The notes under the pieces are model-generated. The model did not search any database. It was not told where the DNA came from and saw nothing but the letters and a program-made list of their open reading frames with translations. From contig NZ_AP026442.1 of the NCBI RefSeq assembly GCF_027923705.1, positions 2,666,001-2,730,000 of the forward strand: a stretch of 64,000 bases of DNA, written 5' to 3'. This stretch comes from Cellulomonas sp. NTE-D12. GTDB lineage: Bacteria > Actinomycetota > Actinomycetes > Actinomycetales > Cellulomonadaceae. Position 1 is the first letter of the stretch; each line of letters starts with the position of its first letter. Both the position numbers and the translations under genes were made by a program. This document shows positions 9,134 through 16,993 of the stretch, piece by piece.

Positions 9134-10591
9134 ATGTCAGAGCAGTTCGACGTCGAGTACGACGTCGTCGTCGTCGGTGGCGGCGGCTCCGGGCTGTCGG
9201 CGGCCGTGCAGGCCGCGCAGAACGGGCTGACGGTCGCGGTGCTGGAGAAGATGCCGCAGCTGGGCGGCTCCTCGGCGTTCGCGGAGGGGCACGCGGCGTT
9301 CGAGTCCGACGAGCAGGCCAAGCGCGGCATCCACGTCTCCAAGGACGAGGCGTTCCGCGCCTACCTGGACTACAGCCACTGGCGCGCCGACGCGGCGATC
9401 GTCTCCCGGTTCGTCGAGAACGCCGCCACCACCATCGTCAAGATGCGCGAGCTCGGTGCGGTGTACGAGGAGGTCATCGTCACGGCCGAGGACCAGCCGG
9501 GTGAGCTGGTGACGTGGCACATCCCGCGCGGCGAGGTGGCGCACGTGCTCGAGCTGATGGAGGCTCGCGCCCGCGAGCTCGGCGTGGAGATCTACCTGCA
9601 GACCGCGGCGAACAAGATCCTGATGGCGGACGGCCGGGTGGCAGGCATCGTCGTCACGGACGCCGACGGCGAGCAGGTGCGCATCGGCGCCAAGGCCGTC
9701 ATCGTCGGCACCGGCGGGTACGCGAAGAACCCCGAGATGATCAACCGCTTCTCCACCTGGGACTGCGGCGACCAGATGATCAACGTCGGCGGCGAGGGCA
9801 ACACCGGCGACGGCCTGAGCATGATGTTCGAGGTCGGCGCCGTGCCGTGGTCGTCGATCGGCACCATGCTGCTGTTCCCGTTCATGCGCGGGAAGACGGT
9901 CACGTCGCACACCAACACCGCGGGCTTCCAGCCCTACCTGTGGGTGAACCGGGAGGGCCGCCGCTGCACCAACGAGATCTGCGGCCTGAACTTCGGCAAC
10001 GCCGGCGACGTGGTCGCGGGCCTGCCGGGCAGCATGTTCTGGACCATCATCGACACCGCTCAGGTGAACCACCTGGTCACGGACGGGTGCGAGGTGGGCC
10101 TCGGCGTCTACGTCCGCACCGGCGAGAAGCTGGTCAACCTGCCCGCCGAGCTGGAGGCCGACGTGGCCGCCGGCACGGTCTTCAAGGCCGACACGCTCGA
10201 GGAGCTCGCGCCGCAGCTGGGCGTCGACCCCGAGGTGCTGGTCAGCGAGGTCGCCGCCTACAACCGGGCCTGCGCCGAGGGCAAGGACACCAAGTTCCAC
10301 AAGGAGAAGTACCTGATCCCGGTGCAGGAGGGCCCGTTCTACGCCATCAAGATGGAGCCCGGGATCATGGTCACGATGGGCGGCATCAAGATCAACGAGA
10401 ACATGCAGGTGATCGGCGAGGACGGCCAGCCCATCGAGGGCCTGTACTCCGTCGGCTGCGACGCCGGCGGCCTGTTCGGCGACTCGTACATCCTCACCGT
10501 CCCCGGCTCGGCGAACGGCTTCGCGCTGACGTCCGGCTGGCTCGCCGCCGACCACGCCGCGGAGACGATCAAGAAGCTCGTCACCGCCTGA
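9134..10591 (+). CDS. Soluble FAD-dependent reductase of the fumarate reductase/succinate dehydrogenase flavoprotein family
   Basis: 485 residues. N-terminal FAD-binding Rossmann motif VVVVGGGGSGLSAA (about residues 12-25), then EKMPQLGGSSAFAEG, GEGNTGDGLSMM and VTMGGIKI, and a C-terminal FAD segment GLYSVGCDAGGLFGDSYI. It has no signal peptide, haem site or FMN-binding domain, so it is probably cytosolic. The usual fumarate/urocanate reductase segment HGxNRLGGNA is replaced by FGDSYILTVPGSANG, so the substrate is probably not fumarate. Embedded between etfBA-type and fixCX-type genes, it may receive electrons from them to reduce an enoate (inference). Substrate unknown. Confidence 0.82.
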   Translation: MSEQFDVEYDVVVVGGGGSGLSAAVQAAQNGLTVAVLEKMPQLGGSSAFAEGHAAFESDEQAKRGIHVSKDEAFRAYLDYSHWRADAAIVSRFVENAATTIVKMRELGAVYEEVIVTAEDQPGELVTWHIPRGEVAHVLELMEARARELGVEIYLQTAANKILMADGRVAGIVVTDADGEQVRIGAKAVIVGTGGYAKNPEMINRFSTWDCGDQMINVGGEGNTGDGLSMMFEVGAVPWSSIGTMLLFPFMRGKTVTSHTNTAGFQPYLWVNREGRRCTNEICGLNFGNAGDVVAGLPGSMFWTIIDTAQVNHLVTDGCEVGLGVYVRTGEKLVNLPAELEADVAAGTVFKADTLEELAPQLGVDPEVLVSEVAAYNRACAEGKDTKFHKEKYLIPVQEGPFYAIKMEPGIMVTMGGIKINENMQVIGEDGQPIEGLYSVGCDAGGLFGDSYILTVPGSANGFALTSGWLAADHAAETIKKLVTA

Positions 10592-10595
10592 GACG

Positions 10596-10645
10596 GCGGG
10601 GTGGGGCCGGTCTCGTCTTCCCCGAGCGGGCCGGCCCCGCCCCGC
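10596..10645 (+). terminator. Strong GC hairpin between the flavoprotein and fixC genes
   Basis: Arms 10596-10610 and 10631-10645 pair over 15 positions (14 Watson-Crick plus one G-U) with a 20-base loop. The hairpin starts five bases after the flavoprotein stop codon and lies 37 bases before fixC. No T-run follows, so it may be a partial terminator or an mRNA-stabilising 3' end that lets upstream genes be expressed more than fixC-fixX. Confidence 0.45.
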
Positions 10646-10681
10646 GCTCTTCCGTGTGCCCGACGAGCGAGGAGATCGACG

Positions 10682-11977
10682 ATGGACGAGGACGTGTTCG
10701 ACGTCCTGGTGGTGGGTGCCGGCATCGCCGGCTGCGTGGCCGCCTACCGGCTGGCGCAGGCCGGCCGGTCGGTGGTGCTGCTGGAGCGCGGTGCCGAGCC
10801 CGGCTCGAAGAACCTGTCCGGCGGGGTGCTGTACTGCCGCGTGCTGGAGCAGGTGTTCCCCGGGTTCGTCGACCAGGCGCCTGTCGAGCGCAGGATCACC
10901 CGCAACACCCTGATGTTCCTCAACCCGACCTCCTCGGTCAGCGTCGACTACCGCGACCAGCGGCTGGCGGAGCCGGTCAACGCGGTCACCGTGCTGCGTG
11001 CGCGGCTCGACGCGTGGCTGGCGCGGCAGTGCGAGGACGCCGGCGTGATGGTGATGCCGGGGATCCGGGTGGACGGGCTCCTGCGCGACGGCGAGCAGGT
11101 GGTCGGCGTGCGGGCCGGTGACGACGAGCTGCGGGCCCGCATCGTGATCGCGGCGGACGGGGTGAACTCGTTCCTCGCCCGGTCGGCCGGCATCCGCGGG
11201 CCGGAACCGACCAAGCACCTGGCCGTCGGCGTGAAGTCGGTGGTGGGTCTGCCACGCGCCGTGATCGACGAGCGGTTCGGGGTCAGCGGTGACCAGGGTG
11301 CCGCGTACGCGGTGGTCGGCGACTGCACCCAGGGGATCGCCGGCGGCGGCTTCCTGTACACCAACGCCGAGTCGCTGTCCGTCGGCGTGGTGCTGCGGCT
11401 GGACGACCTGGTCGCGTCCGGGCTGCAGACGTCGGCGATCCACGACGCGTTCCTGGCGCACCCGTCGATCGCGCCGCTGCTCGAGGGCGGTGAGCTGCTG
11501 GAGTACGGCTGCCACCTGACCATCGAGGACGGGCCGGCGATGGCCGCGCACGACCTGACCCGGCCGGGCCTGATGATCGTCGGCGACGCCGCCGGCTTCA
11601 CGCTGAACACCGGGATGACCGTCCGCGGGATGGACCTCGCCGCCGGCTCGGCGATCGCGGCCGCGGCGGCGGCGGACCGGGCACTGGCGGCCGACGACGT
11701 CTCGCAGGGGGCGATGGACGGCTACCTGGCCGAGCTGTCCCGCTCCTTCGTCGGCGCCGACATGGCGACGTACGCCAAGGCGCCGGCGTTCCTCGACAGC
11801 ACGTTGCTCTACGACAAGGTCGGCCCGATGCTCGCCGACGTGATGCACGGCGTGTTCGACCTGGACACGAGCCCGCGCCGGCACCTGCGCACCACGGCAC
11901 GGCAGGCGGTCCGCACGTCCGGCGTGCCGCTGCGGAAGCTGGCGGGCCTGGGTGTCGCCGCGATGAGGGGGTTGTGA
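10682..11977 (+). CDS. fixC: FixC-like flavoprotein dehydrogenase (ETF-quinone oxidoreductase family)
   Basis: 431 residues, starting MDEDVFDVLVVGAGIAGCVAAY, a dinucleotide-binding FAD motif. Further family signs are LLERGAEPGSKNLSGGVLY, RLDAWLARQCEDAG, VIAADGVNS and the GDAAGF segment MIVGDAAGFTLNTGMTVRGMDLA. In ETF-QO and FixC proteins this flavoprotein takes electrons from ETF and passes them, with a ferredoxin-like partner, to quinone. The partner gene fixX follows directly (TGATG overlap), matching the split FixC+FixX arrangement rather than fused ETF-QO. A ribosome site gaggag precedes the chosen ATG. Confidence 0.88.
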   Translation: MDEDVFDVLVVGAGIAGCVAAYRLAQAGRSVVLLERGAEPGSKNLSGGVLYCRVLEQVFPGFVDQAPVERRITRNTLMFLNPTSSVSVDYRDQRLAEPVNAVTVLRARLDAWLARQCEDAGVMVMPGIRVDGLLRDGEQVVGVRAGDDELRARIVIAADGVNSFLARSAGIRGPEPTKHLAVGVKSVVGLPRAVIDERFGVSGDQGAAYAVVGDCTQGIAGGGFLYTNAESLSVGVVLRLDDLVASGLQTSAIHDAFLAHPSIAPLLEGGELLEYGCHLTIEDGPAMAAHDLTRPGLMIVGDAAGFTLNTGMTVRGMDLAAGSAIAAAAAADRALAADDVSQGAMDGYLAELSRSFVGADMATYAKAPAFLDSTLLYDKVGPMLADVMHGVFDLDTSPRRHLRTTARQAVRTSGVPLRKLAGLGVAAMRGL

Positions 11978-12261
11978 TGCAGCTCGGCACCGTCCCGGAG
12001 CGGCTGGCCCGGAACCAGTACGACGTCGACGAGGGCACGCCGCACATCGAGGTGCACCAGGACGTGGTGCGCCGCACCGGCGCCGCGCCGCTGCTGGTGC
12101 GGATCTGCCCGGCGCACGTGTACACCGAGGAGCCGGACGGCAGCGTCGGGTTCACCGCGGCGGCGTGCCTCGAGTGCGGCACGTGCCTGGCTGTCGCACC
12201 GGACGCGGTCGGCTGGCACTACCCGCGGGGTGGGTTCGGGGTCGCGTACCGCCAGGGCTGA
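11977..12261 (+). CDS. fixX: FixX-like ferredoxin
   Basis: 94 residues. C-terminal ferredoxin half with Cys residues in RICPAHVY, AAACLECGTCLAVAP and the family tail WHYPRGGFGVAYRQG, which is diagnostic of FixX and the ferredoxin domain of ETF-QO. It carries electrons between FixC and the quinone pool or another acceptor. The ATG at 11977 shares a base with the fixC stop; a GTG three bases upstream is an alternative. Last gene of the operon; the vanH promoter follows. Confidence 0.9.
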   Translation: MQLGTVPERLARNQYDVDEGTPHIEVHQDVVRRTGAAPLLVRICPAHVYTEEPDGSVGFTAAACLECGTCLAVAPDAVGWHYPRGGFGVAYRQG

Positions 12262-12300
12262 CACGCCGCGGCACGGCACCCCGGACGTCCGACGGGCCGG

Positions 12301-12368
12301 GCGCGTATCGCCGACGTATCGGCGTCCGCATACGGCCGGGCAACACGCCGCTGCCTTGACTGCAGGTC
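12301..12368 (+). promoter_or_regulatory. vanH promoter with three phased VanR-like half-sites
   Basis: Three related repeats, CGTATCG (12304), CGTATCGG (12315) and CGCATACGG (12327), are spaced 11-12 bases apart, about one helical turn, as usual for OmpR-family operators. From 12314 to the ATG at 12369 the sequence aligns almost base for base with the region before vanY (16940-16993), including CCGCATACGG, CAAC(A/G)CGCCG and GCCT(T/G)GACTG. A weak T----T hexamer 8 bases before the ATG suggests a leaderless, activator-dependent start. VanR as binder is inference. Confidence 0.7.
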
Positions 12369-13406
12369 ATGAGTCACCGGCACCCCGCGCTCGCCCTGGT
12401 CGACCACCCCGCACCGGCGGCTTCGCCGCCGACACCCCCCGCCGCCACCGGCGTCACCGTGTACGGCTGCACGCCGGACGAGGCCGCCCTGGTCCGGGAG
12501 CTCGCGCCCGCGCTCGGCGTGCGCCCGACCCTCACCGCGGAGCCCCTGTCCGAGGCGAACGTCGCGCTGGCGCACGGCAACCGGTGCGTCAGCATCGACC
12601 ACCGGGCGCCGGTGGCGAGCCGGACCCTCGTGGCGCTGCGCCGAGCGGGGGTGGAGCACCTGTCCACGCGCAGCATCGGGCTGGACCACGTCGACGTGGC
12701 GGCCGCCCGCACCATCGGCCTGAGCGTGCAGAACGTGACGTACGCACCGGACGGCGTCGCCGACTACACGCTGATGCTGATCCTCATGCTGGTGCGGGAC
12801 GCCCGGCGGATCGTCCGACGGGTCGACGCGCAGGACTACCGGATCGTCGGAGGCCGGCACCGCGAGCTGCGGGACCTGACCGTCGGCGTGGTCGGCACCG
12901 GCCGCATCGGCACCGCGGTGATCGACCGGCTGGGGGCCTTCGGGTGCCGGGTGCTCGCCTTCGACCGGCGTCCGACGCCCGGCGTCCAGAGCGTCCGGCT
13001 GGACCAGCTGCTGCGCGCCAGCGACGTCGTGACGCTGCACACCTCGCTCACCGCGGACACGTACCACCTGGTCGACCGCGAGCGCCTCGCGCTGCTGAAG
13101 CCGGGTGCCCTGCTGGTCAACACCGGCCGCGGTGCGCTGGTCGACACCGCGGCGCTGGTCGACGCGCTCGAGTCGGGCCGGCTCGGGGGCGCCGCGCTGG
13201 ACGTCGTCGAGGGTGAGGAGCGCCTGTTCTACGCCGACCACCGGGCGGACGCGGGCGGCGACGACCCCCTGCACCAGCTGGCCGGGCTGCCGAACGTGCT
13301 GGTCAGCCCGCACACCGCGTACTACACGGACAGGGCGCTCCGCGAGACGGTCGAGCAGAGCCTGCTCGGCTGCGTGCAGGCCGAGAGGGGGGTGCGGCGT
13401 GCCTAG
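12369..13406 (+). CDS. vanH: D-lactate dehydrogenase VanH (D-2-hydroxyacid dehydrogenase)
   Basis: Makes D-lactate from pyruvate for D-Ala-D-Lac synthesis; 345 residues. The typical VanH segment STRSIGLDHVDVAAA is present, as are the NAD-binding motif VGVVGTGRIGTAV (about 176-188), the active-site Arg in NTGRGALVD and the catalytic His in VSPHTAYYT. The first 27 residues are a Pro/Ala-rich extension not usual in VanH. The start is nonetheless supported, because the ATG aligns with that of vanY in the duplicated promoter block. It overlaps the ligase gene by 8 bases. Confidence 0.93.
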   Translation: MSHRHPALALVDHPAPAASPPTPPAATGVTVYGCTPDEAALVRELAPALGVRPTLTAEPLSEANVALAHGNRCVSIDHRAPVASRTLVALRRAGVEHLSTRSIGLDHVDVAAARTIGLSVQNVTYAPDGVADYTLMLILMLVRDARRIVRRVDAQDYRIVGGRHRELRDLTVGVVGTGRIGTAVIDRLGAFGCRVLAFDRRPTPGVQSVRLDQLLRASDVVTLHTSLTADTYHLVDRERLALLKPGALLVNTGRGALVDTAALVDALESGRLGGAALDVVEGEERLFYADHRADAGGDDPLHQLAGLPNVLVSPHTAYYTDRALRETVEQSLLGCVQAERGVRRA

Positions 13407-14438
13407 GCTGCGGATCGGCATCCTGTTCGGCGGGATGTCGGAGGAGCACGACGTCTCCGTCCGGTCGGCCCGTGAGGTGGCGGCCGCCCTGGACACCGAG
13501 CGGTACGAGCCGGTGTGGGTCGGCATCACCCGGTCCGGCACGTGGCGGCTGTGCGACGGGCCGGGCGGCGACTGGGACGAGCGCCGGGGAAGTCCGGCGG
13601 TGCTGGTGCCGGACCGCGGTGTGCGCGGCCTGCTGGTGCTGGAGGGCGGCCGGTACCGGACGGTGCGCCTGGACGTGGTGCTGCCCGTGCTGCACGGCAG
13701 GTTCGGTGAGGACGGGTCGGTGCAGGGGCTGCTCGAGCTGTCCGGGGTGCCCTACGTCGGCTGCGGCGTGGCCAGCTCGGCGGCGTGCATGGACAAGTCG
13801 CTGGCGTACGTCGTCGCGCGCGGCGCCGGGGTCGCGACGCCGGACTTCCGGACGGTCGGGCCCGACGACGACGTCGACGCGGAGGCTCTGCCGTACCCCG
13901 TGTTCGTCAAGCCGGCGCGCTCCGGCTCGTCGTTCGGCGTCAGCAAGGTCTCGGGCCCGGAGGACCTGCCAGCCGCCGTCCGGACCGCCCGGCGGTACGA
14001 CGCGAAGGTGCTGGTCGAGGCGGCGGTCGTCGGCCAGGAGGTCGGGTGCGCCGTGCTGGGGAACGGCGCCGACCTGGTGGTGGGCGAGGTGGACCGGATC
14101 GCGCTGTCGCACGGGTTCTTCCGCATCCACCAGGAGGACCGGCCGGAGGCGGGTTCGGAGAACTCGACGCCGATCGTCCCGGCCGACATCCCGGACGAGT
14201 CGCGGGACCTCGTCCGACGGACCGCGACGACCGTGTACCGCGCCCTCGGCTGCACGGGACTGGCACGCGTCGACCTGTTCCTCACCCAGGCCGGCACCGT
14301 GGTGCTCAACGAGGTGAACACCCTGCCCGGCCTGACGTCCTACAGCCGCTACCCGCGGATGATGGCGCCGCCGGCCTGCCGCTCGCCGAGGTGGTCGACC
14401 GGCTCGTGGACCTCGCCCTGGAGGCGGGAGCCCGATGA
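13399..14438 (+). CDS. vanA: D-alanine--D-lactate ligase (VanA type) with an apparent one-base frameshift near the 3' end
   Basis: ATP-grasp ligase. The main frame starts at GTG 13399 (VPRLRIGILFGGMSEEHDVS) and runs to about 14367. The specificity loop FFRIHQEDRPEAGSENS carries the His that favours D-lactate in VanA, against Tyr-type loops in housekeeping Ddl. NEVNTLPGLTSYSRYPRMM matches the VanA C-terminus. The expected ending AAGLPLAEVVDRLVDLALEAG is in another frame and ends at 14438, overlapping vanX by ATGA. One base seems missing at about 14365-14372; restored length is 346 residues. Unshifted, the frame reads on without a stop to 16332. Sequencing error, real mutation or recoding are all possible. 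Confidence 0.9.
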
Positions 14439-15043
14439 GGGACGACTTCGTCTTCGTCGACGAGGCGGTGCCCGGCATCCGCTGGGACGCCAAGTACGCC
14501 ACGTGGGACAACTTCACCGGCAGACCGGTCGACGGGTACCTCGCCAACCGCGTGGTCGGCACCCGCGCCCTGTGCGCGGCGCTCGCGGACGCGAAGGCCG
14601 GTGCCGCCGCGCTCGGGTTCGGCCTGCTGCTGTGGGACGGCTACCGCCCCCGCCGGGCGGTCGACTGCTTCGTGCGGTGGTCGCGCAGCCCCGAGGACGG
14701 TCGCACCAAACGACGGCACTACCCCAACCTCGAGCGGCACCAGATCCTCGAGCAGGGGTACGTCGCCACCCGTTCGGGCCACAGCCGCGGCGCGACCGTC
14801 GACCTGACGCTGTACCACCTGGCCACGGGCGAGCGCGCCGCGATGGGCGGCGACCACGACCTGATGGACCCGGTGTCCCACCACGGTGCGCCGGGCGTCA
14901 CGCCGGCCGAGGCGGAGAACCGGGAGTGCCTGTGCGCCGTGATGGAGGCCTGCGGGTTCGAGCGCTACCCCTGCGAGTGGTGGCACTACACGCTGCGCGA
15001 CGAGCCGTACCCGGACATGTACTTCGACTTCCCGGTGGCGTGA
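14435..15043 (+). CDS. vanX: D-Ala-D-Ala dipeptidase VanX
   Basis: Zinc dipeptidase that destroys D-Ala-D-Ala so that only D-Ala-D-Lac enters the cell wall; 202 residues, the family's usual length. All key residues are visible at the numbering used for VanX: Arg71 (DGYRPRRAV), zinc ligands His116 and Asp123 in SGHSRGATVDLTLY, catalytic Glu181 and zinc ligand His184 in EWWHYTL. No signal peptide, so cytosolic. Its ATG overlaps the frame-restored ligase stop. Third gene of the vanHAX operon. Confidence 0.96.
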   Translation: MRDDFVFVDEAVPGIRWDAKYATWDNFTGRPVDGYLANRVVGTRALCAALADAKAGAAALGFGLLLWDGYRPRRAVDCFVRWSRSPEDGRTKRRHYPNLERHQILEQGYVATRSGHSRGATVDLTLYHLATGERAAMGGDHDLMDPVSHHGAPGVTPAEAENRECLCAVMEACGFERYPCEWWHYTLRDEPYPDMYFDFPVA

Positions 15044-15044
15044 C

Positions 15045-15074
15045 GGCGCGCGGACGACCCGCGGCCGGCGCGCC
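15045..15074. terminator. Possible bidirectional hairpin between convergent vanX and vanS
   Basis: GGCGCGC at 15045-15051 pairs with GCGCGCC at 15068-15074 around a 16-base GC-rich loop. It lies in the 50-base gap between two converging genes, so it may stop both transcripts. There is no T-run, and hairpins of this size are frequent by chance in such GC-rich DNA. Confidence 0.3.
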
Positions 15075-15093
15075 GCCGACGGCCGATCGGGCG

Positions 15094-16230
15094 TCAGCCG
15101 ACCGGGGATGGTGCGGCCGGCAGCCGCACCCGCACGCGCAGACCGCCCTCGGCCCGCGGCGTGAGGGTCACCGTGCCGTCGTGCGCCCGTGTGATGCTGT
15201 CGACGATCGCCAGGCCCAGGCCGACGCCCACCTGGTCGTCGTGCACCCGCTCGGTACCGCGTTGGAACGGTTCGGTGAGGGTGGGGACGAGCTCGGGCGC
15301 GAGCCGCGGACCGGTGTTCTCCACCGTGAGCACCACCCAGCCGGGCCGGGCCGTCGTGCCGACCTGCACGGTGCCCCGCACCAGGCCCTGACCAGGCACG
15401 TTGTGCACGATCGCGTTGTGCAGCAGGTTGGTGACCAGCTGCAGCAGCAGGGCGTGCGAGCCGAGCGTGACGGCGGCGTCCCCGGTCGTGGTGACGACGG
15501 TCCCCTGCTTCTCCGCCAGCGGCAGCAACGTCTCGGCGGCCTCCTCGGCCAGCACCGACAGGTCGACGCGCTCGCGCGTGAACGACCGCTGGTTGGCCCG
15601 GCTGAGCACCAGCAGCGCCTCGGTCAGGTCGATCGCGCGTGCGTTGACCGTCTGCAGCCGCTCCAGCAGCCGGTCGGTGTCGCGGTCGGGGTCCTTGCGG
15701 GCGACGTCGAGCATCGTGCGGGTGATCGCCAGCGGCGTGCGCAGCTCGTGGGAGGCGTTGGCGGCGAACCGGCGCTGCTCGGCGTCGTGCGCCTCGAGCC
15801 GGGCGAGCATCGTGTCGAACGCGTCGGCGAGCTCGTGCAGCTCGTCGTCCGAGCCGGGCAGCTGGATCCGGTGCGACAGGGAGCCGGCCGCCGCCAGGCG
15901 GGTCGCCTCGGTGATGCGGGTCAGCGGCGCCAGCATGCGCCCGGCCAGCAGCCAGCCGCCGACCAGACCGAACACCAGCAGGAAGACGGCGGCCTCGGCC
16001 GCCCTGGGCGCGAACGCCCGCCACAGGTCGGACCGCCCGGGGATGAACAGGTTCGGCCCACCGATCCGACCCGGCACCAGCTCCCGGGGGACGCTCACCG
16101 CGTCGGCCGGCACGTACCGGAGCAGGAACAGCAGGACCACGGCCAGCAGCAGCGCCCCGGCGATCATCAGGAACCCGGCGTAGCTGAGGGTGAGCTTGAG
16201 CCGCACGCTCAGCCCCGGACGCCTAACCAC
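15094..16230 (-). CDS. vanS: Sensor histidine kinase VanS
   Basis: 378 residues on the minus strand. Membrane helix about 11-37, short extracellular loop (about 38-75), second helix about 80-95, HAMP linker, then phospho-His in ANASHELRTPLA and an ATPase domain (LVTNLLHNAIVHN, GVGLGLAIVD). It overlaps vanR by 8 bases, so the two are co-translated (vanR first). The short loop of about 40 residues is the presumed sensing region. The VanS role is inferred from position beside vanHAX and the paired OmpR regulator. Confidence 0.88.
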   Translation of the reverse strand: MVRRPGLSVRLKLTLSYAGFLMIAGALLLAVVLLFLLRYVPADAVSVPRELVPGRIGGPNLFIPGRSDLWRAFAPRAAEAAVFLLVFGLVGGWLLAGRMLAPLTRITEATRLAAAGSLSHRIQLPGSDDELHELADAFDTMLARLEAHDAEQRRFAANASHELRTPLAITRTMLDVARKDPDRDTDRLLERLQTVNARAIDLTEALLVLSRANQRSFTRERVDLSVLAEEAAETLLPLAEKQGTVVTTTGDAAVTLGSHALLLQLVTNLLHNAIVHNVPGQGLVRGTVQVGTTARPGWVVLTVENTGPRLAPELVPTLTEPFQRGTERVHDDQVGVGLGLAIVDSITRAHDGTVTLTPRAEGGLRVRVRLPAAPSPVG

Positions 16231-16906
16231 GCGCGGCGCCCGCCGGGGGTGCGTCGATGCGGTAGCCGACGCCCGGCACCGTCGCGATCACCCACGGCTC
16301 CCCCAGCCGCTTGCGCAGCGCCGAGACCGTGATCCGCACGGCGTTGGTGAACGGGTCGGCGTTCTCGTCCCACGCCCGCTCCAGCAGCTCCTCGGCGCTG
16401 ACCACGCCGCCGTCCGCCGCCAGCAGCACCTCGAGCACGGCGAACTGCTTGCGGGTCAGCGCCACGTAGCGGCCGTCCCGGTAGACCTCGCGCCGGAACG
16501 GGTCCAGACGCAGGCCGGCGAGCTCACGCACCGGAGGCCTCAGGTGGGCGCGGCGGCGGTCGAGGGCCCGCAGCCGCAGCACCAGCTCCTGCAGCTCGAA
16601 CGGCTTGGTCAGGTAGTCGTCGGCGCCGAGCTCGAAACCGGTCACCTTGTCGTCCAGCCGGTCCGCCGCGGTCAGCATGAGGATCGGGGTTCCGCTGCCG
16701 GACGCGACGATGCTCGCGGCGACCTCGTCGCCGGACGGCCCCGGGATGTCCCGGTCGAGGACGGCGATGTCGTAGGAGTTGACGCTCAGCAGCTCCAGGG
16801 CGGTGTCGCCGTCTCCGGCGAGGTCCGCGGCGATCGCCTCGAGGCGCAGGCCGTCACGGATCGCCTCGGCCATGTAGGGCTCGTCCTCGACGACCAGCAC
16901 ACGCAC
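16223..16906 (-). CDS. vanR: Response regulator VanR (OmpR family)
   Basis: 227 residues. The receiver domain begins VRVLVVEDEPYMAEA, with phospho-Asp51 in VLDRDIPGPSG and Lys in DDYLTKPFE; a winged helix follows (YVALTRKQFAVLEVL ... NAVRITVSALRKRLG). The start at GTG 16906 is supported by a TAGCAT hexamer ending 7 bases upstream, typical of a leaderless promoter. A longer frame running up to 17176 overlaps vanY and is not credible. Divergent from vanY; both would be read from the shared operator region. Confidence 0.9.
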   Translation of the reverse strand: MRVLVVEDEPYMAEAIRDGLRLEAIAADLAGDGDTALELLSVNSYDIAVLDRDIPGPSGDEVAASIVASGSGTPILMLTAADRLDDKVTGFELGADDYLTKPFELQELVLRLRALDRRRAHLRPPVRELAGLRLDPFRREVYRDGRYVALTRKQFAVLEVLLAADGGVVSAEELLERAWDENADPFTNAVRITVSALRKRLGEPWVIATVPGVGYRIDAPPAGAARG

Positions 16907-16993
16907 CCACCGGATGCTACGAGGCCGCACATATGGTCCGCGTATAGGCAGCCGCATACGGGGTGACAACGCGCCGGCGCCTGGACTGGCGGC
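16907..16993. promoter_or_regulatory. Divergent vanR / vanY promoter with VanR-like repeats
   Basis: Three repeats, CACATATGG (about 16929), CGTATAGG (16941) and CGCATACGG (16953), are phased at 12 bases. Bases 16940-16993 align with the vanH promoter with one gap, and the vanH and vanY ATGs line up. On the minus strand, TAGCAT lies 7 bases before the vanR GTG. A shared operator would give VanR control of vanH, vanY and itself. Confidence 0.7.

Noticed and set aside
13105..16332. A 1075-codon open frame across the ligase, vanX and antisense vanS
   Set aside because: Only 13399 to about 14367 matches a protein family. The rest is stop-free because of high GC content and the frameshift; vanX and vanS occupy other frames.
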